From Niveispirillum sp. (GTDB lineage Bacteria; Pseudomonadota; Alphaproteobacteria; Azospirillales; Azospirillaceae), in NCBI GenBank assembly GCA_016463045.1, contig JAEMSB010000260.1:1-6802 (forward strand): DNA of 6,802 nucleotides. Direction: 5' to 3'. Shown in pieces: positions 1 through 5,613 of the stretch. The notes under the pieces were generated by a model. It had not been told where the DNA came from. It saw only the letters and a list, made by a program, of their open reading frames with translations, and did no database searches. Both the position numbers and the translations under genes were made by a program. Position 1 is the stretch's first letter, and the number at the start of each line of letters is the position of its first letter.

Positions 1-1789
1 GCTGTCCGGCATCAATGATGGTGACGGCGCGCCGGTAATAGCGCGTGACGTCATGGCCGATGCCAATAGCCACCAGCTCGACCGGGCTTTTGGTTTCGAT
101 CCAGTCGATGACGGCGCGCAGATGCTTCTCCAGATAGGAGCCGTTATTGACCGACAAGGTGCTGTCATCCACGGGGGCGCCATCGCTGATCACCATCAGG
201 ATGCGGCGCTGCTCTGGGCGGCCCAGCAGGCGCTGATGCGCCCACATCAACGCCTCACCGTCGATATTCTCCTTCAGGATGCCTTCGCGCAGCATCAGGC
301 CCAGATTGCGGCGCACGCGGCGCCAGGGGGCATCGGCACCCTTGTAGATGATATGGCGCAGGTCGTTCAGGCGGCCCGGCTGCGGCGGCTTGCCGGCGGC
401 GATCCAGCGTTCACGCGACTGCCCGCCCTTCCAGGCGCGCGTCGTGAAGCCCAGGATCTCGACCTTCACGCCACAGCGTTCCAGGGTGCGCGATAGAATG
501 TCAGCACTCATCGCCGCGATGGAGATGGGACGGCCGCGCATGGAGCCGGAATTGTCGATCAGGAGGGTGACGACGGTATCGCGGAAATCCGTCTCATTCT
601 CCCGCTTGAAGGACAGCGGCACTGTCGGGTTGATGACGACGCGGGCCAGACGCGCCGCGTCCAACATGCCTTCTTCCAGGTCGAATTCCCATGATCGCGT
701 CTGCTTGGCCAGCAGGCGGCGCTGCAACCGGTTAGCCAGCTTGGAGATCACGCCCTGCAGGTGCTGAAGCTGCTGATCCAGCATCAGACGCAGGCGGGTC
801 AGTTCATCGGGGTCACACAGGTCGGCGGCATCCACCACCTCGTCAAAGGCGGTGGTATAGGGTTTGTAGGTGCCGGCATCGGGTTCATTGCGGGACCGTT
901 CGGGGCGCGGCTGCTGTCCGGGATTGCCCGGCTCCTCGGAGCCTTCGCCCTCGCTCAGCTCACCTTCGGCCTTCTCGCCATCCTCGCCCTCGGCGGCCTC
1001 TTCGGAGCGGCGCTGCTGTTGCTGCTGCTCCTGCATTTCCTGCGACTGGTCTTCGCCGGATTGCTGCTGGCCGCCCTGGCTGTCCATCTCCTTGTCGCTG
1101 TCGCCGGCATCGGGGCTTTCAGGCGCATTGTCCTGCTCGCCCTCGTCGCTTTCCGGCTCAGCCCCCACTTCCATATCCATGTCGGACAGCAGGCGGCGGA
1201 CAGCCTTGGCATAGGCGTCCTGGTCCTCCATGACGCCCGACAGCTTGTCCAGGCCGGTGCCCAGCTTGTCAGCCACCTTCTGCCGCCAGAGATCGACAGC
1301 GGCGCGCGCACTTTCCGGGGGTGGCGCCCCCGTCATGGCTTCGCGCGCCAGCAGCCGCAGCACGTCAGGCACCGGCACCTGTTCCGGATCGTTCAGCCGG
1401 TCGAAGCCCGCCTTGCGGTACTTCTCCTCAAGGTTGGCGGCCAAATTGCCGGCCACGCCCCGCATCTGGGTGGCACCGATCGCCTCCACCCGCGCCTGTT
1501 CCAGCGCCTCATATGACAGGCGGGCCTGCTCGCTGACCGGCATGCGGTTGGCATGGATGGCTGCATCGTGGTGGCGCAGGCGCAGGGCCGCGGCATCCGC
1601 CGACCCGCGCACATGCGCCAGTTCCCGTGGGTTCAGGTCGCGGGGCGGCAGCGGTACCCGTACCCGTGTTCCCGCCACGCCGGCAGGTTCAGAGGAGAAG
1701 CCCACCACCAGATCCTTGCGGTCCGCCAGGGCCCGCACGGTGGCGGTGGTGGCGCGCTTGAAGGTCTCAAGAGGGCTTTCCTGGGTCAT
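1..1789 (-). CDS. cobT: Cobaltochelatase subunit CobT, C-terminus cut by window edge
   Basis: CobT is the VWA-domain subunit of the ATP-dependent aerobic cobaltochelatase CobN-CobS-CobT, which inserts cobalt into hydrogenobyrinic acid a,c-diamide in cytoplasmic B12 synthesis. 596 complete codons are visible. Residues 1-205 form the CobT N-terminal domain. Residues about 205-305 are a low-complexity acidic linker rich in Glu, Asp, Ser and Gln with a five-Gln run near 255-259. The C-terminal VWA domain carries the MIDAS motif DNSGSM at residues 412-417, and near the window edge the family-typical stretch GIGHDVTRYYRRAV is seen. The reading frame is open to base 1; known CobT proteins are a little over 600 residues, so only a few dozen residues should be missing. 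The start is fixed by an in-frame TGA three codons upstream; no strong Shine-Dalgarno precedes it. Its partner cobS lies about 1.07 kb upstream on the same strand, separated by a terminator and two small genes, so independent transcription is likely. Confidence 0.96.
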   Translation of the reverse strand, partial: MTQESPLETFKRATTATVRALADRKDLVVGFSSEPAGVAGTRVRVPLPPRDLNPRELAHVRGSADAAALRLRHHDAAIHANRMPVSEQARLSYEALEQARVEAIGATQMRGVAGNLAANLEEKYRKAGFDRLNDPEQVPVPDVLRLLAREAMTGAPPPESARAAVDLWRQKVADKLGTGLDKLSGVMEDQDAYAKAVRRLLSDMDMEVGAEPESDEGEQDNAPESPDAGDSDKEMDSQGGQQQSGEDQSQEMQEQQQQQRRSEEAAEGEDGEKAEGELSEGEGSEEPGNPGQQPRPERSRNEPDAGTYKPYTTAFDEVVDAADLCDPDELTRLRLMLDQQLQHLQGVISKLANRLQRRLLAKQTRSWEFDLEEGMLDAARLARVVINPTVPLSFKRENETDFRDTVVTLLIDNSGSMRGRPISIAAMSADILSRTLERCGVKVEILGFTTRAWKGGQSRERWIAAGKPPQPGRLNDLRHIIYKGADAPWRRVRRNLGLMLREGILKENIDGEALMWAHQRLLGRPEQRRILMVISDGAPVDDSTLSVNNGSYLEKHLRAVIDWIETKSPVELVAIGIGHDVTRYYRRAVTIIDAGQ

Positions 1790-1845
1790 GATCCGTCACT
1801 GTTCCATCCGCCCGCATCGACAGGGCGCGCAGCAACAATAACGGA

Positions 1846-1863
1846 TGGGTGTGATCATACCCA
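1846..1863 (-). promoter_or_regulatory. Near-perfect palindrome overlapping a candidate -10 box upstream of cobT
   Basis: Bases 1846-1863 read TGGGTgTGATCAtACCCA, an 18-base inverted repeat whose only mismatch is a G/T pair. On the minus strand it contains TATGAT (1854-1859), five of six matches to the sigma-70 -10 consensus, placed 64 bases upstream of the cobT start. No good -35 box lies 17 bases further upstream (only GCGACC), as would fit a promoter that needs an activator or one that is repressed through the palindrome. No cobalamin-riboswitch-like sequence was recognised here. The assignment is inference from sequence shape alone. Confidence 0.35.
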
Positions 1864-1917
1864 ACCATTTTGCCAGGGTCGCCTATCCGTCCCGGTCATG
1901 CCAGCCGGAAGAAGTGG

Positions 1918-2193
1918 TTATTTGGGAGTCTTGGTGGCGGCGTCGTTGCGCTGCATCTGCTCGGTCTCCGCCCGCTGCTGGCGGTAGAACTCATCCCACT
2001 CCGCCTTGGTGCGGCACACCTTCTTGGCGGCGAGACGGCTTCCCGTCTCCTTTTCCTTCTTGCATATCTGCTTGTCGGCTTCCGATGCGGTCGTTGCCGC
2101 CGGCGCCTGCCCGCTGCCCGACTGGGCCTGGGCGACAAAGGCCGTTGCAGCCGCAAGGGCCAAGGCCAGAATAAAGGATACAGAACCGCGCAT
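1918..2193 (-). CDS. Small exported two-cysteine protein, paralog 1 (unknown function)
   Basis: A 91-residue protein of unknown function. The start at 2193 is chosen because it is preceded by a strong Shine-Dalgarno (GGGGAGGAAG on the minus strand, bases 2197-2206) and opens directly into a signal peptide: MRGS, a hydrophobic core to residue 20, and an AQA signal-peptidase I site at 21-23. A longer in-frame opening exists upstream but lacks these signals. The mature protein has a short Ala/Ser/Gly-rich segment and then a charged domain with C44 and C60 around GSRL, VCRTKAEW, and a Gln/Glu/Arg-rich, probably helical tail. The two cysteines could form a periplasmic disulfide. From memory, similar C-x(n)-GSR-x(n)-C-x-T-x2-EW proteins occur in many Alphaproteobacteria as hypotheticals. 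It is a tandem paralog of the gene at 2328-2624, with 42 of 50 C-terminal residues identical. Confidence 0.85.
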   Translation of the reverse strand: MRGSVSFILALALAAATAFVAQAQSGSGQAPAATTASEADKQICKKEKETGSRLAAKKVCRTKAEWDEFYRQQRAETEQMQRNDAATKTPK

Positions 2194-2258
2194 GTGCTTC
2201 CTCCCCTGTTGATGGATTTGCCCAGGCCCGGCCATGTCATGCAAGATGGACAACGACG

Positions 2259-2276
2259 GGGGCGGCGTACCGCCCC
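2259..2276 (-). terminator. GC hairpin between the two small-protein genes (no U-tract)
   Basis: GGGGCGG (2259-2265) and CCGCCCC (2270-2276) form a perfect 7-bp stem with a 4-base loop. On the minus strand the stem is not followed by a run of T, so it does not look like a standard intrinsic terminator. It may act as an mRNA-stabilising or attenuating structure between paralog 2 (upstream) and paralog 1. Confidence 0.35.
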
Positions 2277-2287
2277 TGCCGTCGATA

Positions 2288-2309
2288 CGGGCCGCCCCAT
2301 CGCGGCCCG
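2288..2309 (-). terminator. Second GC hairpin just downstream of paralog 2 (no U-tract)
   Basis: CGGGCCGC (2288-2295) and GCGGCCCG (2302-2309) form a perfect 8-bp stem with a 6-base loop, beginning 18 bases past the stop codon of the gene at 2328-2624. No T-run follows on the minus strand. The position fits a transcript 3' end or partial terminator, which could set the relative output of the two paralogs. Function is inferred only from position and stem strength. Confidence 0.4.
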
Positions 2310-2327
2310 CCATCGCGCGACATGCGA

Positions 2328-2624
2328 TCAGCCCTTGGGCGTCTTAATCGCCATATCGTTACGCTGCATCTGCTCCGTCTCGGCGCGCTGCAGACGATAG
2401 AACTCATCCCACTCCGCCTTGGTGCGGCAGACCTTCTTCTTGGCCAGACGGGTGCCCGTCGGCTTTTCGCCCTTGCAGATTTCCTTATTGGCATCATCGG
2501 CAGCAACAGCGCCGGCAGCAGCCGGGGTATCACCCGCCGGTGCAGCCTGGGCCATGGCAATACCGGCCACGAACGGCTGAGCGGCCAACATCAGTGCGGC
2601 CACCCCCAATCCAAACTTTTTCAT
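2328..2624 (-). CDS. Small exported two-cysteine protein, paralog 2 (unknown function)
   Basis: A 98-residue protein of unknown function, encoded upstream of its paralog in the direction of transcription. The start at 2624 is favoured over an earlier in-frame ATG because a GGAGA ribosome-binding sequence lies about 8 bases upstream and translation opens with a classic signal peptide: MKK, a hydrophobic stretch to about residue 22, and an AMA (23-25) or AQA (25-27) cleavage site. A low-complexity Ala/Pro/Gly/Asp linker (27-46) follows, then the conserved domain with C50 and C66, sixteen residues apart exactly as in paralog 1, the motifs GTRLAKKKVC and KAEWDEFY, and a Gln/Glu/Arg-rich tail. It probably acts in the periplasm. 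The signal peptides and linkers of the two paralogs differ much more than their mature domains, so selection appears to hold the mature domain. Confidence 0.85.
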   Translation of the reverse strand: MKKFGLGVAALMLAAQPFVAGIAMAQAAPAGDTPAAAGAVAADDANKEICKGEKPTGTRLAKKKVCRTKAEWDEFYRLQRAETEQMQRNDMAIKTPKG

Positions 2625-2664
2625 CGTCGCATTCTCCAAAGTAACAATACATGCCCCAAGACAT

Positions 2665-2693
2665 ACAATAACGGATATTTGATGCGCGGGCAA
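2665..2693 (-). promoter_or_regulatory. Candidate sigma-70 promoter for the small-protein pair
   Basis: On the minus strand TTGCCC (2688-2693) and TATTGT (2665-2670) are separated by exactly 17 bases, each matching four of six consensus positions, about 40 bases upstream of the paralog 2 start. The -35 box sits in an imperfect palindrome (2684-2702) centred on CAATTG with GCGC outer arms. Being downstream of the cobS terminator, a promoter is needed somewhere in this notably AT-rich gap. The exact assignment is inference. Confidence 0.35.
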
Positions 2694-2802
2694 TTGCCGC
2701 GCCGCAACCAATCGATAATACGAAAGGCAGAGTTGAAAAGCCTTCTAGATGGACTGGATGTTAAACATGTTAATTCATTGCAATTTTGCAAATAAATAGA
2801 TG

Positions 2803-2840
2803 AATGAAAAAGGCGGCCACATCGTTGATGCAGCCGCCTT
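2803..2840 (-). terminator. Intrinsic terminator of cobS
   Basis: On the minus strand, 22 bases past the cobS stop, AAGGCGGC (2833-2840) pairs perfectly with GCCGCCTT (2810-2817). The loop can itself pair as CATC/GATG. The stem runs into five T residues and then an AT-rich tail. This is the textbook stem plus U-tract of a Rho-independent terminator and marks the end of the J-protein/cobS transcript. Confidence 0.88.
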
Positions 2841-2862
2841 GTAAATCTTCAGAGGTTTATGC

Positions 2863-3867
2863 TTAGACGAGCGTGCCTTTGAATGCACCCGTCGGCAATT
2901 CCTGGCCGAAGCAGCGCTGATAATATTCCGCAACGGTGGCGCGCTCGACCTCGTCACACTTGTTCAGGAAGGAAACACGGAAGGCGAAACCAACATCGCC
3001 GCCGAAAATCGCCGCGTTCTGGGCCCAGGTGATCACGGTACGCGGGCTCATCACCGTCGAAATGTCACCGGCGATGAAGCCGCTGCGGGTCATTTCGGCC
3101 AAACGGACCATGGCGGCCACGGTGCCGCGCCGTTCGTCCGTGTCATAATCCGGCACCTTGGCCAGGATGATCCGCGTCTCATCGGCATGCGGCAGGTAAT
3201 TCAGCGTCGCCACGATGTTCCAGCGGTCCATCTGGCCCTGGTTGATCTGCTGTGTCCCGTGATACAGGCCCGTCGTATCGCCCAGGCCGACCGTATTGGC
3301 CGTCGCGAACAGGCGGAAGGCCGGGTGCGGACGGATAACCTTGTTCTGGTCCAGCAGGGTCAGTTTGCCTTCCAGCTCCAGCACGCGCTGGATCACGAAC
3401 ATCACGTCGGGGCGACCGGCATCATATTCGTCGAAGACCACGGCACAGGCATGCTGAAGCGCCCAGGGCAGGATGCCTTCGCGATATTCCGTCACCTGCT
3501 TGCCGTCGCGCAGCACGATGGCGTCCTTGCCGATCAGGTCGATACGGCTGATATGGCTGTCCAGGTTGACGCGGATGCAAGGCCAGTTCAGCCGGGCCGC
3601 GACCTGTTCGATATGGGTCGACTTGCCGGTGCCGTGATAGCCCTGGATCATGACGCGGCGGTTGTAGGCGAAGCCGGCCAGGATGGCCATCGTCGTCTCG
3701 CGGTCGAAGCGATAGGCCTTGTCCCGCTCCGGCACATGTTCCGTGGCAACGGAAAAGGCCGGGACACGCATGTCGCTGTCGATGCCGAAAACCTCGCGCA
3801 CGGACACGGTGATGTCGGGCAGTTCGGGATGGGTGGCCGTGCTGTTGGAAACCATGTCGGGTGCCAT
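2863..3867 (-). CDS. cobS: Cobaltochelatase subunit CobS (AAA+ ATPase)
   Basis: CobS is the MoxR/CbbQ-type AAA+ ATPase of the CobN-CobS-CobT cobaltochelatase; it forms a ring with CobT that drives ATP-dependent cobalt insertion by CobN. The 334 residues are full length for the family. Residues 18-45 contain the family N-terminal signature TVSVREVFGIDSDMRVPAFS. Walker A is GYHGTGKST (76-84), Walker B is VVFDEYD (143-149), ATAN (188-191) is the sensor-1 segment, R215 in MDRW is a likely arginine finger, and SPRTVITW (274-281) is the sensor-2 region. The start at 3867 gives the longest form; an internal Met at residue 5 is an alternative, and neither has a strong Shine-Dalgarno. It follows the J-domain gene by 36 bases on the same strand, so the two are probably co-transcribed, and an intrinsic terminator follows directly. 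CobN is not in the window. Confidence 0.97.
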   Translation of the reverse strand: MAPDMVSNSTATHPELPDITVSVREVFGIDSDMRVPAFSVATEHVPERDKAYRFDRETTMAILAGFAYNRRVMIQGYHGTGKSTHIEQVAARLNWPCIRVNLDSHISRIDLIGKDAIVLRDGKQVTEYREGILPWALQHACAVVFDEYDAGRPDVMFVIQRVLELEGKLTLLDQNKVIRPHPAFRLFATANTVGLGDTTGLYHGTQQINQGQMDRWNIVATLNYLPHADETRIILAKVPDYDTDERRGTVAAMVRLAEMTRSGFIAGDISTVMSPRTVITWAQNAAIFGGDVGFAFRVSFLNKCDEVERATVAEYYQRCFGQELPTGAFKGTLV

Positions 3868-3903
3868 TCTTGCGCTGCTTCTGATCTCTGATGCCGGGGT
3901 CTG

Positions 3904-4506
3904 TCAGGCCTGGTCGGACTGTTGTCCGCCAAAGGCGGCTTTCAGGGTTGTGTAGGCCTGGTTGATGGATTTCAACCGCTCCTCCGCCTCCTTCGCCCCG
4001 CCATTGGCGTCGGGGTGATATTGTTTGGCAAGCTGGCGGTAGCGGGCTTTGATGGTGGCGAAATCCGCATCGGGCGGAAGATCCAGCGCCATCAGCGCCT
4101 CTTCCTCTGCCGTGCGGGGCTTAGCGCGCGGGGCGTTCCGGCGGGTTTCGCCTTCCTCCCCCGACCAATCGGCGCCAAAGGCGAAGCCGCCATTGAACAC
4201 TTTGTCGCGGGTGCGCCTTTCATGTGTGCGCCAATCGCCCATGGGCCAGGACGGGCGCTGCCAGGTCGTATCCTGGCGCACATGACGCTCAATCTCGTCC
4301 TGACTCATGCCGGCATAGAAGTCCCACGACTTGTTGTAGTCGCGGACATGGTCCAGGCAGAACCAGTAATATTCGTTCAGCTTGTCCCGGCCCTTGGGTG
4401 CCCGATGCTCCCCCGCCTCCCGGCAGCCGGGATGATCGCACGCGCGCAGATGGGTGCGCGGTGCCTCCCGGTAGTCAAAGGAAAGATTGGGCCGGTTCTT
4501 CTGCAT
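3904..4506 (-). CDS. J-domain protein with Cys/His-rich N-terminus, cobS-linked
   Basis: A 200-residue DnaJ-class co-chaperone, expected to stimulate an Hsp70 (DnaK) through a C-terminal J domain. The J domain spans about residues 135-195, with the diagnostic HPD at 164-166 in KQYHPDANGG and helix II TIKARYRQLA just before it. The N-terminal region has C23-x4-C28 and C50-x2-H53, a possible zinc site, and the family pattern HRAPKGR followed by FCLDHVRDYNKSWDFYAGM. It lacks the Gly/Phe region and the four CxxCxGxG repeats of true DnaJ, so it should not be called dnaJ. This architecture is common in Alphaproteobacteria beside cobS; its client is not known to me. A role in folding or assembling the cobaltochelatase or other metal-handling proteins is inference from position. 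No Shine-Dalgarno precedes the start, and a candidate promoter lies so close that the mRNA may be leaderless. Confidence 0.92.
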   Translation of the reverse strand: MQKNRPNLSFDYREAPRTHLRACDHPGCREAGEHRAPKGRDKLNEYYWFCLDHVRDYNKSWDFYAGMSQDEIERHVRQDTTWQRPSWPMGDWRTHERRTRDKVFNGGFAFGADWSGEEGETRRNAPRAKPRTAEEEALMALDLPPDADFATIKARYRQLAKQYHPDANGGAKEAEERLKSINQAYTTLKAAFGGQQSDQA

Positions 4507-4515
4507 AGCCGGCAG

Positions 4516-4544
4516 AGTATGGGTGGCAAGCTTGACGCTGACAA
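4516..4544 (-). promoter_or_regulatory. Candidate promoter of the J-protein/cobS operon, possibly leaderless
   Basis: On the minus strand TTGTCA (4539-4544, five of six consensus matches) and CATACT (4516-4521, four of six) are separated by exactly 17 bases. Only nine bases lie between the -10 hexamer and the ATG at 4506, so transcription would begin two or three bases before the start codon. The lack of any purine-rich ribosome-binding site before that ATG agrees with a leaderless message. Confidence 0.42.
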
Positions 4545-4620
4545 GGACGCCGATAATGCGCGTTCCCGGTTGCGCGTCTGCCTGCCATGCAGTCGGGCCG
4601 GGCTTGACGAGGCTAAAAGC

Positions 4621-5553
4621 CTATGTCCGCCGCTCTGACAGGGCCACCAGCACCAGCCCCCCACCGATCAGACCCAACCCCGCCAGATTGGTCATGGTCA
4701 GGGGCTCCCTCAGCCACAGGGCCGAGGAGAGCAGCCCCACCACCGGCACACCCAGGACCGACAGCGAGGTGGTGATGGCCGGCAGCGCCCGGTTGACCGT
4801 GACCATGGCCCAGAAACAGAAGGCTGTGGCGATGGGACCGTTATAGATCAGCAGCACCACCAACTGTCCTGACCAGTCAATATGCGACTGATCCTCCGTC
4901 ACCAGGGCGGCAATGGTGGCGACCGACGCCGCCAGCATCATCTGCCAGGGCGCCAATTGCAGCGGCGTGCCCACCCAGCGGTGACGGCGCACATGCACGA
5001 TGTTGCAGGCCCAGATCAGAGCCGCCACCATCAAAAGCCCGTTGCCCAGCAGCACGGGCCGCTGTGTCCAGTCAAAAGCCGCCGGATTGAACAGCACCGC
5101 CACCCCGGACAGGCCGACCAGCAGCCCGCCGGCCTTGGCCCAGCCCACCTTTTCCTTCAGGAAGATCAGGGCCAGCGGCACCACCCAGAGCGGGGTGGTA
5201 TAGGCCAGGATACCGGCCCTGCCCGCCGGCACATACTGGACCGCGATGGTGACCAGCAGGGTGAACACCCCCATCTGCAAGCCACCCACCGACAAGATCA
5301 CGGGCAGATCGGCCTTGGACGGCAGGCGCAGTTGCCGCAGAGCGGCGGTGAAGATCAGCAGGGAGACAGCGCCCAGCAGCAGGCGCGAGGCGACGAAGCT
5401 GATGGGCGGCATATGGCCCACCACCTGCTTCATGACAGGCCAGTTCACACCCCAGAGCAGAATGACCAGCACCAGCAGGGTGACGGCCATGGGCCGCGTC
5501 ACCAGTTGGGCTTTCTTCGTCGCCGCCGGCGTCGGCGGGCTGGTATCCGGCAT
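4621..5553 (-). CDS. EamA/DMT-superfamily inner-membrane transporter
   Basis: A 310-residue membrane protein with the two-fold EamA repeat of the drug/metabolite transporter superfamily, which exports small metabolites or amino acids; the substrate cannot be told from sequence. After a charged cytoplasmic N-terminus (1-20) come about ten hydrophobic helices. The first repeat contains WGVNWPVMK (34-42), P-x2-F-x3-R (50-57) and AGRAGILAYTTPLWV followed by the basic turn LKEK (132-135). The second repeat ends with the matching SVLGVPVVGLLSSALWLREP (265-284). A basic cytoplasmic loop HVRRHRWVG (187-195) separates the halves. Length and topology are normal for the family. The start is fixed by an in-frame TAG four codons upstream. 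The gene sits between the J-protein and bolA, which are often closer together in related genomes, so it may be a lineage-specific arrival; base composition is not obviously different. The gap before the J-protein gene (114 bases) shows no terminator. Confidence 0.93.
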   Translation of the reverse strand: MPDTSPPTPAATKKAQLVTRPMAVTLLVLVILLWGVNWPVMKQVVGHMPPISFVASRLLLGAVSLLIFTAALRQLRLPSKADLPVILSVGGLQMGVFTLLVTIAVQYVPAGRAGILAYTTPLWVVPLALIFLKEKVGWAKAGGLLVGLSGVAVLFNPAAFDWTQRPVLLGNGLLMVAALIWACNIVHVRRHRWVGTPLQLAPWQMMLAASVATIAALVTEDQSHIDWSGQLVVLLIYNGPIATAFCFWAMVTVNRALPAITTSLSVLGVPVVGLLSSALWLREPLTMTNLAGLGLIGGGLVLVALSERRT

Positions 5554-5593
5554 GATGATCCACTACCTGTTGGCCATGTCCCACCCCTGGCAC

Positions 5594-5608
5594 GGGCCGA
5601 ACCGGCCC
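5594..5608. promoter_or_regulatory. Inverted repeat in the divergent eamA/bolA spacer
   Basis: GGGCCG (5594-5599) and CGGCCC (5603-5608) flank a 3-base centre in the 60-base spacer between the two divergent start codons. It ends six bases before the bolA ATG. It could be an operator serving both genes or a hairpin at the 5' end of the bolA message. I found no convincing -35/-10 pair in the spacer, so the role is open. Confidence 0.3.
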
Positions 5609-5613
5609 CGGAT

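Larger units (their letters stand above)
1918..2624 (-). repeat. Tandem gene duplication
   Basis: The 3' halves of the two small genes are a direct duplication at DNA level. The longest exact match I found is 32 bases, 1985-2016 against 2398-2429, inside codons for the CRTKAEWDEFYR segment. Similarity continues on both sides with scattered, mostly third-position changes, and fades in the linker and signal-peptide regions. This fits a duplication old enough for linker divergence, or gene conversion confined to the mature domain. Confidence 0.8.

Noticed and set aside
53..496. Plus-strand open frame opposite the CobT VWA domain
   Set aside because: The opposite strand encodes the conserved CobT domain, and this product has no recognisable family.
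1013..1027. Short CAG/CAA (Gln) run in cobT resembling a microsatellite
   Set aside because: Only five Gln codons in the known low-complexity acidic linker of CobT; normal for the family.
761..1516. Long plus-strand open frame opposite cobT with a hydrophobic, leucine-rich product
   Set aside because: It is the antisense shadow of the cobT acidic linker and middle region; Glu, Gln and Ser codons read backwards give Leu, Leu and Arg/Ala runs. No ribosome-binding site, and cobT is unmistakable.
1790..1917. Possible cobalamin riboswitch before cobT
   Set aside because: The gap is only 128 bases, too short for a full B12 riboswitch, and no B12-box-like core was recognised.
2322..2795. 157-codon plus-strand open frame opposite small paralog 2
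   Set aside because: It begins in the antisense of the paralog and ends in AT-rich noncoding DNA, with no ribosome-binding site or family match.
3187..3891. 234-codon plus-strand open frame opposite cobS
   Set aside because: Antisense shadow in GC-rich DNA; CobS with intact Walker motifs occupies the other strand.
3922..4638. 238-codon plus-strand open frame opposite the J-protein
   Set aside because: Antisense shadow; the minus-strand product has an HPD J domain and a family-typical N-terminus.
5588..5602. TGGCAC resembling a sigma-54 -24 element upstream of bolA
   Set aside because: The required GC-containing -12 element (TTGC) is missing; GAAC is found at that spacing.
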